From contig CM043960.1 in assembly GCA_014529385.2 (NCBI GenBank), positions 40,778,781-40,842,780 on the forward strand: a stretch of 64,000 bases of DNA. Reading direction: 5' to 3'. Numbering within the stretch: the first letter of the stretch is position 1; each line of letters opens with the position of its first letter. Below the pieces are notes generated by a model, which did not search any database, was not told the DNA's origin, and saw only the letters and a program-made list of their open reading frames with translations. Positions 34,450 through 45,530 of this stretch are shown piece by piece. The position numbers and the translations under genes are program-made. The DNA comes from Adiantum capillus-veneris. Its lineage: Eukaryota; Streptophyta; Polypodiopsida; Polypodiales; Pteridaceae.

Positions 34450-34865
34450 ATGCAGCTTTGATCACCTTGATGCAAGAATAAAGGAGTCACCAATGAAGAA
34501 GAGCACACACAACAGTAATCAGAGGATCTCAAAAGATTGTCCTTGATGAGGCAGTCAAATGTTGGACATGGGTCTTGAACCTCAAATCAAAAAAATTATC
34601 TCCCAGCTTTGGCCTGACAGACAGACTTTGTGTTGAAGTGCAACTTGGCCTAAAGAAGTTAAAGGTTTAGTTAGGCAATTTCTACAATGTCCTTACAAAG
34701 TTGTCATTGGCTCACAAGATGTGAAAACCAATCACTCAATTTGACAGATTGTAGAAGTTGTTTCTGAGAATGAGAAATACACAGAATTGACAAATCTACA
34801 GGAGCTACCAAGAGTCAAGATGAACGAGATTGGGTTCTTTTTGAATTTAGAATTTGGTAATAGAC
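34450..34865 (+). pseudogene. Captured DEAD-box RNA helicase fragment, part 1
   Basis: Across frame changes the sequence reads VLDEA, MLDMGLEPQIKKI, SQLWPDRQTLC-stop-SATWPKEV, LVRQFLQCPYKVVIGSQ, IVEVVSENEKY and SQDERDWVLFEF. These match, in order, motif II (DEAD), motif III (SAT) and the following core of plant DBP2/DDX5-type RNA helicases (RH20/RH30 group). About 50 residues between NEKY and ERDW are missing. The source gene unwinds RNA with ATP; this copy is broken by stops and frameshifts. It lies between element 1's coding remnants and its 3' polypurine tract, so it is host sequence carried by the element. Part 2 lies at 54168-54340, beyond the element 2 insertion. Confidence 0.85.
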
Positions 34866-35437
34866 TGTTAGAAGCTGGACACACCCCACGGCATCTAACT
34901 ACTCGGAGGACTATTATTTTTGTAATTATTCATTCAATGAGGAAAACCCGATTTTTCACCTTGTAAATATTGGGACTTACAGAAGTTTCCAGATTGTATC
35001 CCAATTTTGATAGTTAGATTGAGTAGATGGTTGATTTTGGAACTTTAGGGTTTGAGAAGTTGTAAGATATATATACCACTTTTTGACCTTAATGAGAAAA
35101 CCTTTTTGTCATTTTAAAACAAGTTTGAAGTCTGTGAGTGAGCGTACTGTGTACGAGAGAGAGAGAGAGAGAGAGTGTGAGCTTCATCTTGACGCTACGT
35201 GTGCTCCGGTGGTTGGAATCGAGTGCGGAGAAGTGCAGCATGTTGCCCCCAACTAGAGCTATGCACCGATACCAACATTGTGTGCATACGGTCCGGCTTT
35301 GTGAGCTCCTTCTACGAGCTTCATCGGTTGTTTGGGTGAGCATACGTTGTCCGATTTTGCATTGCAGCATATCCACATGTTCACATTGAGTAGAACTACA
35401 CATTAGGAACTTTAGATTTCGGAAACGAAGATCTGCA
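34866..35437 (+). repeat. Element 2, 5' LTR, truncated
   Basis: This matches 53131-53793 closely, then similarity stops at gaagatctgca. About 374 bp of the 3' part of the LTR, plus the primer binding site, are absent. The TATA box is TATATATA at 35068-35075, and a GA run of 21 bp lies at 35155-35175. Confidence 0.88.
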
Positions 35438-35694
35438 ACCAAAAACACCATTATCACCATTTCTTCATGATAGGTAGGAGTAGAGTAAGTAGGACATCAT
35501 GATTCAGGATCTAGAGCATTTCATGCATGTACACTTGCTTGGTAGAATCATTACAAGTTTGTAAAAGAAGCAAAAAGACGCAAAAGTGTGTTTGAAAGCC
35601 TAATTGAAGTCCAAAAGTTACTGTAAGTGTTTCTGATAGATCTACAGAGCATCAGGAGCATTCCTGTCAGAAAAAACTTTAATTTTAAGCCAGG

Positions 35695-36561
35695 AGACAT
35701 CCTACGCGTAGGATGTCTACAGGCCAATTTGGGAGGAATTTTGGGATTTTGAGTTGACCAGTGTGTTCAGAAGGTAGGGTTTACCCTAATTTCAACTAGA
35801 AAGTGGAAATTTGGCCATATCTTGACAGGATAAGGCCAGATAGACTGAAATTGCTAGACATCCTACCCAAATAGTGCCAAAACATTATTTTGAGACCAAA
35901 ACCATAAGATGGCTGCATGAGCATGTCTTGCATGATATATTGAGTGACTGAAAGGGGTTTCACCTCATTTGGGTAAGAAAATTGGGTTCAAAGCGGACTT
36001 TGGCACTTTTGATTGAAAAAGCAAAAACAGCTGAAATTTGGGACTTTTGACATCCAAACCAAAATCTAAGCATACCACTGGGTTACTGACATCAAGGGGA
36101 AGCTGTGGGACAAATCTGGGGTCAAACAGGCCAAATAGACATCCTACGCGTAGGATGTCTTCTGAGTGATTTGGGACTCCAAACTGAATTCTGAGTAGAC
36201 CAAAGTGATCAGCAACTCAAGGGGAGCTTGGGCTTTGAGTTTGAAGCCATTATGACGAAAAAGACATCCTACGTGTAGGACGTCTAATGTAAGAAATTGA
36301 AGCCAGACTTTGACTTTGAGCATAGTAAGGTGTTATATAGCCTAAGACAAGCCTCCTAGTCAATTTTGGTCCAATTTGGAGTTGATTAGACTGATGAATA
36401 CCATCAACAGGCCGTCGAAATAGATTTCTGACTCATTGACCAGCTAGTATGCGTCCAAATCAAGAAGTAAAAGAAGTTGTAAGCTCAGCACAACAAGAGG
36501 GAACAATAGTGCAAATATCCAGGCAAAACACAGCAGGAGACATCTTACGCGTAGGATGTCT
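35695..36561 (+). promoter_or_regulatory. Element 2 leader: first palindrome array
   Basis: Self-complementary 24-bp motifs begin at 35695, 36137, 36262 and 36538, with a half-site (agacatcctaccc) at 35855. Those at 35695 and 36137 are perfect palindromes with left arm AGACATCCTACG. The motif at 36538 has one T-G pair, and that at 36262 has G-T or A-C departures. Spacings of 282 (from the half-site) and 125 bp match 283 and 126 bp in element 1. The array precedes the gag start at 36972. Confidence 0.8.
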
Positions 36562-36971
36562 ATTAGGGCATACTACAAGGAAAATTTGACCTGGCATAGA
36601 CAGTGAGATCCATTTGGCTTAAGGGTTACAGAACTTCTTTCAGAAGTGAATTTGGACCTTGTTTGCCCATTTGACGAAACAAAGACTGAATTCAGACTTT
36701 TTCGCGTAAATTGACCAACATCAGAGGGAAGTACTGTTTCAGATTCGCAAACCTAATCCAGAGCATCAGTAGTGTATAAAATACAGTAGTGGTTGAGATT
36801 AACTCTCTAAGTTATACCAACCATTACTAAGATAACCTCTAGCAGATAAATGCTTTGATTCAATTGTCGAAATTAAAACGCTTGTGTACAGGTATATTCA
36901 ACAACAAAGCAAGAAGTTGTGCAGAAACTGACCCATTGCCAGGTGAGTGGTTGAATTTGTGATAAATTGCA

Positions 36972-39900
36972 TTGATAAGTTTGATGAATTTAAGATCAGG
37001 AAGATACATTGTTAGAGACCAGAAGGTGGCAGGTTACCAAGGTAGCTTAGTGTCCACTAAAGAGAGTGTAACTCAGGCAAGGCTAGATCCGCTAGCATCG
37101 ATTATTGAGGAAGGTAGTGATACTAACACTTTGTCAGACAGATCTTTCTTCATGATGGGTAGTCAACAGCCAGGAGATTTCACCAATGATGGACCTATGC
37201 GAGGAGGAAGCACCTCCCAAAATCCTTTGAATGATTCCAGGCTCACGGTGATCTTCTTAGAGGGAACAAACTCGAGAGGGGCCCTAGTCTATTATGACTA
37301 TCGAGGCCGCAAGTGCATTTGTATCGAAGAGAGGCCAGCTCAAAGATTGGAGATAATCCGAGTGTATAATGATGGAGATAGATTCCGAGACGAAAAAGGG
37401 AACCACTATTTAATAGTTAGTAACCCTGAAGATTACAACAGATATGGAGATAACATGGCGAAAGGGAAAATGGTTTCAGAAACTCAAGAGCCACCACCAA
37501 ACATTGATCGTCCCGGAGCTATTTTTATGTATGATAATAAAACAATCAAGGTTCCAACTTATAACGAGAATGTGGGAATCTACAAACATGAGAGCGAGGG
37601 TATTGTCTCTTACTTTCTCAGCAAAGAACCATACATAAACAAACTAAGCAAAGACAAGGTTTTTTACTTATTCTCTTATGAAACTGCTACGAGGAAGGGC
37701 ATAGTTTTTGTTGATAGATACGGGTGAGAATATCAACGTATTCTCCTAGAGGAAGTAGAAAGAGCAACAGGTTTAGGAGCATCAGCATATGCCCCTGAGG
37801 AAGTGCCGAGAGCCGCCCACACCCCAAGCAAGTCAACGAATCCATTTTCATATGAGTATGAAACTACCTCACATTCCACCCGACCGCAAGCATTCAACAA
37901 CCAAGACCAGCCAGCAAATCAGTCATCATTGCAGGCATGGCTTTGACAGAGTGCAACAATGGAACCAGACCGAAACCGAGATGGTTATCAAGCCACACGA
38001 GGGCTCAGGGATTTGCAAGAACCACCACTCTATTCAAGGTATCAGGCAGAGAGTAAGCCAAAAACACAAGGGTCAACAGAGCCTGGAGGACCACCCATGG
38101 AACGAGTTCGAAGAGAAGAACCACCTCCAGCGAAAACCGTTAGAAATTATGGCTTAGGAGCACCATTGGGAGAGGAACCAACCTATTACAGAAGGCCTGA
38201 GGAGGTGTATCGGCTAGGACGGGGAGATCCAATGATGAGATTTATAGACCATCAAAGGATTAGACCTTCTTAAGTGCAAAAATGGGTAAACAAGAAATAC
38301 ACAGGAAACAGAGACCCAAGAGATCATGTAGCAGCCTTTGTGCGTGTAATTAGAGCCGAAGAGGTGTTAGATTTTCCTACCCAATTTGCAGGGTTTGGAC
38401 TAACCCTAGAGGATGATGCTGCCACTTGGTTTGACTCTGTAGAGTGTAGAGACTTTGAGTCGATGGAGTAAGTGTTTGACGAGTTTATTGAGGAATTCTC
38501 TCAAAGAAGAATAGCTCATAATACCATCCCACAAATCCATAAATTCAAACAAAAAGATGGAGAATCTGTACGGAAGGCAGCCCTAAGACTAAAAATATAT
38601 GTTAAGTTCTGTCCGTTGAAGAACTGCCAACTCAGTCCAGACTTATGCTGATATTCATCCAAGGACTAAGGAATGCAGATCTCCAGAAAGAATTACATAT
38701 GAAGAGGAGTACGACTTTGAATGAGTTGACCAAGGAGGCTCTGTACCTTGTGGACAATTGTGCGGTCTACAAAGAAGGGGAGTTCAAGGACCTTGATGAC
38801 GAATCATCTTCACAGCAAAGTGGAAGCAAGTCTTCCAACACAACACCGAAAGGAGAAATAGCGGTAAACCAGGAGCAGCTCGTAGATGAAGTGCTAAAAA
38901 AGATCAACTTTTACGCCAAACCCCATGCTAAACAGCCCAAGTGGTGTGCTATTGAACAAAAATGGACAAACCATGGGACCGAGGAATGTTATTATAACAA
39001 GGGATATGTGAGAGAGAGACCTTACGCTCCCCAAGCTCTAGTAGCTTCCCCTCAAGTTCCACCGATGCCTAGATATCAAGCAGGCAACTTACTAGAACCT
39101 GTAGGTGTAGAAAGACCACAACCGGTGTTGGGGCAACAACCACCCCTACCAGGATTACGACCAGTTGGTATAAGATACACACCAACAGTAACTGAATCAG
39201 AATAAAAGGCTTTGGTGTCTATGCATGCATATTATGACGATCCCAATGGATATGCAGCAAACCCTGTCTATTATCCACCGGAAGAAGCCTCGACACCAGA
39301 ACCATGGAGCATGATGGGGAATCAAGGACCACCAACTGCTACACAGGCTGCAGGAGAAGGAAGATATAGCTTAGATGAACGAACACTGATTTTCATAGCC
39401 AATGGAGGCATGGGCGGATAGAGACATGCTTACCAACAAAGAGGAGCTCAAGGAGCACCTCAACAACCCAAAGGACCCTGTTACAAGTGTGGTGGAGACC
39501 ATTGGCTGAGAGACTGTCCTCATGATGAAATCATTAGAGTCAATGCGTATTTCCCAGAATGTGGAATTACTCATTTGATTCCTGATTGCCCTAAAAACCC
39601 TAGCAAAGGAGCAAAAACCACCTTGAACATGTTAGGCACAGTACCTTCCAGTGGAGGATCGAAAAACGAAACAATCATACCTATTCAGGCGGTAACACGA
39701 GCCCAAGCCCAAAGAAGGATGAATGAACCCATAGTTGAAGAACCAAAAACCGATGCTCAAAGTTCATAAACGAAAAATCAGAGAAGCACCTGGAAAGCTA
39801 GAAAGGCGCGTAGGAAGGCTAGGAAGGAACGAGAGCAAACAGCCCTATCCGAGGAGTTAAAACATACAAAGAACAGATTGGAGCGGTTAGAGGATCTAGC

Positions 39901-40129
39901 TAGTTTAAGCTCACACACCACAGTAGCCATAGCACCAAAGGAAATAGCAGAGCCCAAAAGGGCAGGATCAAGAGGATCTGTACTGGCAGACAAGGTAAAA
40001 GAGCAGTTGGATGCACTGCTAAAAGCTTATGAAGCTCGACTTAAAAAGAACCAAACCCAGGAGCAAAGGTGGATGACTTATCGATATGCAGAAATAGAAA
40101 AACAGAGGTTGGATATGTGTAAAAGATGA
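36972..40129 (+). pseudogene. Element 2 gag
   Basis: The first ORF (36972-37727) starts MISLMNLRSGRY and is followed by a proline- and glutamate-rich stretch to 38270. The capsid (Retrotrans_gag) block reads KWVNKKYTGNRDPRDHV, AATWFDSVE and EEFSQRRIAH at about 38280-38520, then FIQGLRNADLQKEL and LVDNCAVYKEGEF at 38645-38790. The nucleocapsid zinc finger CYKCGGDHWLRDC (C-x2-C-x3-H-x4-C, about 39479-39517) is followed by a second cysteine/histidine group, CGITHLIPDC. A lysine/glutamate segment ends at 40129. Stops include TGA after YG (37725) and after WL (37944), which are CGA-to-TGA candidates. It would form the particle and bind RNA. Confidence 0.8.
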
Positions 40130-41923
40130 TCGAGACGGTTCAATCATTGATGGAAGACCCGTTGGGTAAACCGACAAATTGTCATGAAGCACCAGCTCCA
40201 ACCCCTATCAAACCAACTTTAGAGAAACATGTGGAAACAAAGGAAAGACTCACTAATGCCTATGAGTCCAGAGGAGAGCCTATCATAGTGCCAAATACCA
40301 CCGATGGGGCAAGTGACGGGTTCCAGCCTAAAATATTGGCAGAAATAGGTAAGGACTGTAACGGTCTAGACGATCTGTGGAAGCAAATCCGTGACGCCAA
40401 TGAGGCTAATAGGATGAGTAACCACCTGAATAGCACGAGAAAAGAAAAGAATGTGATCTTACCTCCTATTGAAGAATTTGAGGCAAGATCGCAGATGAAC
40501 TTTGAAATACATTCACAAGGGGGAGACCAAGGATCTATTAGTTCGGGGCACAGCCAACCAGACTCTTTGAGAACTTTACCCTCTTACCTGGGAGAGTACG
40601 AAGCTAAGTCGGAAGTGAGAGCAATCCCATCTCAAAGACTTTCTTCTAACAAGGTGATGGATTCGCAAGGATTGATTGAGTTGTTATCCACCCCGGTGGC
40701 ATGCACAATCACGTTAGCAAAACTCCTAAGGTTAAGGCCAAACATGTGGACCACAGTAGGAAAATGCCTAGAAAAATTTGGAGTGAAAGACCCCACCTTG
40801 AAGCTACAAGAAGGGATCAGAGAGTTGGACAGGCCTCAACTAAACACTAGGCTAGTCCCATTGAATAAGGTTGGAGAATATTGTGAGGGAGAAGACGGAA
40901 ACACTACGCTACCAGTAGAATTCCAAGGAGTAGTTTCCAAAGCTATTCTTGACAATGGAGCGGGAGTTGCTATCGCCACCAAAGAAATTTGGAAAAAATG
41001 GGGAAAACCAGCTTTGAGGGCTACCATAATGAAACTGCAATTGGCAGATGGGTTCATGGAGAAGCCTCTAGGACTCTTAGAAAAAGTAATTGTCACTTCG
41101 TGTGGAATCGAGTATGAGCACACATTTGCAATAGTCGATTTCGACAAAAAGAACAATTATGAGATTATCTTGGGACGACCATTCATGCGACAACTGAAGA
41201 TGGTCCAAGATTGGGGTTATGACCACATATACCTCAGACATGGCGAGACAACAACTAAAATACATCTGAAAGACCATAGTTACAAAGATGTAAACCAAAC
41301 ACCAGTGGCAAAGTTTGATTCGGCTACAGTAGCAGGATCGGAACTACCAGCATGGTTAGGGCAACCAAAAGAGCTATGGATGTGCAGAGCTTCACATTGT
41401 GGAAGCTTAAGAAAAGAGGAATGCGTCTTAGAAAGAGCAATTGAGGACAAGGTATATTCCGGAACCTTTCCGGCCTGAAGATGCCTTGGAACCTCTAGAA
41501 TGGGAACACATACCGGCAACATTGGATGTCTGTACCATTACCGACAGTCCAACAACAAAATTTTGCGATAAGGATGGCTATGATGTGTTACCCTATTACA
41601 TGGTAAGCGTTGTACCAGAAAAAGAGACGGTAGGACCTCCAGAACAAGAAGAGTTTTACAATGCCTCTGAACAATTGGAAGTAAATAATGATGCAGATAA
41701 TGAGTGTTCAGACACCTCAAGTGAGCGTGGAAATGAAGCCGAGAATATCAAGTTTTATGATTTTGCTAATCAGCACACTAGACGCCAAGAACGCTATAGG
41801 AGGAAACGAGAAGGAAACAAAGCGAGAGAGAATCTGATGCCCAGGATAAAAGGTAAAACTCACTATTTGATGCTTGTAAAAGCAGAGGATTGTGTAAAAG
41901 ATCAAATATCAGGAAAATTCTAA
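40126..41923 (+). pseudogene. Element 2 retropepsin PR1 and PR-RT linker
   Basis: The 450-codon ORF places the active-site block at residues 273-282 (AILDNGAGVA). The catalytic Asp276 is kept, but the usual serine or threonine of the D-S/T-G triad is asparagine. The second signature IILGRPF is at residues 347-353. An acidic and proline-rich segment comes before it and QDWGYDHIYLR after it. The reading shifts frame near 41440-41476 and continues EPLEWEHIPATLDVCTI and TTKFCDKDGYDVLP to a stop at 41921. It is the gag-pol processing protease. Whether D-N-G-A is active is unknown; element 1 has D-S-G-P at this place. Confidence 0.82.
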
Positions 41924-42148
41924 AAAAATCGAATAGAACGAACGCGAGAGGAAATAAAACAAGTACGAAAAGCTAAAACCAAAACAAAATCACAAAAATC
42001 TGAAAAATAAAAAAAAGAAACAACAAAAGACCAAGAGTGGACCAAACTGGAGCGTAAACAGAAATACCAAGAACTGAAACGGACTCCGAGAGAGATATGG
42101 ACTACTGAAGAAGATAGTGATGGTAAAGGGGAGTCTGAAAAGGGAAAC

Positions 42149-43790
42149 ATGAACGTACCATCACACTATCGGAAATTTACTATCCAAGACAGAAAAATCA
42201 TCATGACACCACCAATAAGGGAGAGAACCCACCAAGAATCTTACGATGGATCTGAAAATGCAAAAAAGATAGACCTCGCAGAACCAGGTGAAAAACCTCA
42301 GCTGGTCTATATAGCTAATGATTTAGAGCCTGAGGAGGAAGAACAGCTAACACAACTTCTCAAGAAGTATAAAGATGCGTTCGCTTGGTCCTATAAAGAC
42401 CTCAAAGGAGTTGATCCATTAATATGCCAACATACAATTCCTTTGAAATCGGATGCAAAACCTAGAAAACAACGTCCTTATACATATAATGACACATTTG
42501 CTAAACGAATCAAAGAAGAGATTGATAAACTGATGGAAGCGGAATTCATCTATGAGATTGAACATACAGATTGGGTGTCACCCATTGTGGTAGTTCCCAA
42601 AAAGAATGGAAAACTGTGAGTGTGTGTCAACCTCAAGAAGGTGAATGCAGCAACCATAAGGGATAATTATCCCTTGCCAATTACAGAACATGTACTTGAG
42701 CGAGTGGCCGGGAAACGGGCTTATTCCTTTCTGGATGGGTTTCCAGGATACAACCAACTGGTAATAGCAAGGGAGGATCAACACAAAACAGCGTTTTCCA
42801 CAGAATGGGGGATTTATGCGTATCGAGTTATGCCATTTGGCTTAACTAATGCACCAGCAACTTTCCAGAGGTTAATGACTCACGCTTTCAAGGAATACCT
42901 AAGAATATTCTTAGAAATTTACATGGATGACTTGTGTGTACACTCTCTTCTGTGAGAGGAACATATGGACCATTTGCAAAAGGTCTTTGAAAAGTGCAGG
43001 ACATATCGAATCTATCTTAACCCGGAAAAGTGTGTATTTATGGTTAAGCAAGGACGAATCTTAGGACACATTGTCTCAAGAAATGACATAACCACAGACC
43101 TAGACAAAGTCAAAGTCATTGTAGACCTGCCGAGTCCTAAATGCAAAACAAGTGCAATCCTTCATGAGACACTGCAGATATTATCGAAGATTCATATACA
43201 TGTATGCGGTTATCGAAAACCTGTGTATCGTTTGCATCCAATTTCGAGTGGACCGAGGAGTGTGAAACTTCATTCCAAAAGCTAAAGAAAAACCTTATAT
43301 CAGCACCTGTACTAAAGGCACCAGATTGGGAAAAGATATTCCATGTGCACATTGATGCTTCAGCATATGCCATTGGAAGTATTCTAGCTCAACCTGAAGA
43401 CAGAACAATGGATTTTCCAGTTTGCTATGCGAGCTGACAGTTAAACAGTGCAGAAAAGAACTACACAACCACCGAGAGGGAAGGGTTAGGAATGATTTAT
43501 GCTGTAAAGAAATTTCGGCATTATTTGCTTGCAAACAAATTTGTGTTCTTCACACATCATCAAGCTCTTTTGTACCTAGTAAATAAACCTTGCAATACAG
43601 GAAGAATCGTACGCTGATTTATTATATTGCTAGAATTTGACTTCACAGTGGTGGTCAAAAAGGGTAAAACCCATTTGCGAGCAGATCATCTTTCAAGGAT
43701 ACACAACGGGGAAGCTCCTGAAGGAGTAGATGATGACATACCAGATGCTTACTTTTTCAACATTGAAATGGTACCCAAATAGTCTCAGGA
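42149..43790 (+). pseudogene. Element 2 reverse transcriptase and RNase H
   Basis: The RT opens with DLKGVDPLICQHTIPL and KPRKQRPYTYNDTFAKRI, then PIVVVPKKNGK. TGA at 42617-42619 replaces the CGA of L-R-V-C-V. FLDGFPGYNQL, PFGLTNAPATFQRL and the catalytic YMDD at 42920-42931 follow, with both aspartates intact. TGA at 42953 again replaces CGA. A frameshift lies near 43160. RNase H reads HVHIDASAYAIGSILAQP, TTTEREGLGMIYAVKKFRHYLL and LRADHLSR. It is interrupted by TGA at 43434 (CGA) and 43614 (TGG). It is close in sequence to plant Athila/Tat-type RTs by general feel only; lineage needs a tree. Confidence 0.88.
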
Positions 43791-43880
43791 AATTGTTAGC
43801 ATTATTTCCTTCGGAAGTGAGTTTGATAATACGGAATACAGATCCAACAGAAAACAATTTGACAAACAGAAAACTTCCAG

Positions 43881-45530
43881 TTGATAGCAGGACGGCTGTA
43901 TCATCTTGAATCTGACCTAATCCTACGATTATGCATAAATCCGGAAGAATTCGAGTGCTACCTTGAAGAGGCACATGTCCAGGGTTGTGCATTTCATTGT
44001 TCAACAGTGAAAACACACCAGAGAGTGAAACAGTTAGGGGTTTATTGGCCAACTATGTATGCGGATACACATTCTTATATTACCAATTGTACTATATGTA
44101 GTGCCAAATGACCAGTGGATCACGCAACTTTGTTTCAGGTAAACATAGCACCTGCATGGAGTCAATATATCATTGACTTCTTAACCACTAGGACGTTCCT
44201 TGAGAACATCACAAGAGAACGGGAAAAAGCTATAAAGCTGGAAGCACGTGACTTTCAGTTAATTGGGAACCAACTCTATAAGCGGGGAAAGGACAATCAA
44301 CTTAGAATCTGTGCAAGTGAAAGAGAATACCTGCTGATTCTAGAACATGCACATAGCAGAATAAGTGGAGGCCATTTTTCAGGCGATAAGACGGCAAAAA
44401 TTGTCTTAACCGTAGGAATTTGGTGGCCTACATTGCACATGGATGCCGAAGAGTTTGTAAAGCGTTGTGATGCATGTCAACGCACCAAGATACCAATAAA
44501 AAGAGATGAGATGCCATTACGGCCAATGATGGAGGCAAGAGCATTTGCAAAATGGGACATTGATTTTGTGGGACCTATATCACCCCCTACATATCGCACC
44601 CATACCCAATATATCATTGTGGCTACGGACTATCTCACAAAATGGGTCGAAGCCAAAGCAACAAAAAAAGCTGATGCACGCACCACGGCACAATTTTTGT
44701 ATGAGAATGTTTTTGTACGTTACGGGTTACCAATAGAAATTGTCACTGACCGTGGAACACACTTTCTCAATGAAGTCATTGAATATCTGCTAGAGGAATT
44801 CATGGTCATACATAGGAAATCAGCACCATACCATCCACAGGCCAATGGGCAAGCTGAGGCCACAAATAAAACACTATGCATGGTTCTCACTAAAATAGTG
44901 TTAGAATCAAGAACAGATTGGGATCAACATCTACACTCAACATTATGGGTATATAGGGTAGCTTACAAAACATCAATAGGAACAACACCATACAACATGG
45001 TGTTTGGCCTAAATGCTATACTACCCGTAGAGTTTTTAATCCCAACTCTACTAGTAGAAACAAGCTTGGAATGGACAGGGCATGAACTCTCTTCAAGGAT
45101 TGATGATCTTGAAAAGCTAGATGAACTCCGCTTATGAGCTGTCGCTTCAATCTATGCTAAAATGAGAAGACAAAAGGAATTTTTTGACAAACATGTGCGT
45201 ACCAAAGAGTTCAAAACAGGTGATTACGTACTGGTTTATACCTTGAAGCAACATGCCAAGAAACTTAAAAAGCGAGGGATGGGACCATTTGTGATTAGTG
45301 ATCTATCACAAAGTGGAGCTGTTAAGCTTGCTACATTAGCAGGTGAATAAATGCCAACTGGATTAGTGGATGTCGACTGAGGAGGCATTATCTACCACTC
45401 ACACAGGAGATGCTCCAACAAATTCATCAAGGAAAACAAAGAACGAAGGAAAAACAGAGAGTACGGGAGGAAGCTCAAGCCGAAGCACAAGAACGCATTG
45501 CAAAAAGACGGCTTCTGCGACAACAACAAG
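43881..45530 (+). pseudogene. Element 2 integrase with duplicated zinc-binding domain
   Basis: Two H2C2-like modules lie in tandem. The first (43881-44111) has YLEEAHVQGCAFHC and YITNCTICSAK. The second, in the 44115 ORF, has H80 and H87 (EHAHSRISGGHF) and C118 and C121 (CDACQ). The core has D150 (WDIDFVGP), D212 (VTDRGTHF) and E248 (NGQAEATNK), giving D-35-E, all intact. TGA near 45135 (CGA) interrupts before the C-terminal domain (FDKHVRTKEFKTGDYVLV, GPFVI). Beyond a stop at 45347 the sequence continues in another frame as ISGCRLRRHYLPL and a basic helical tail to about 45530. It inserts cDNA into chromosomes. Confidence 0.87.
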
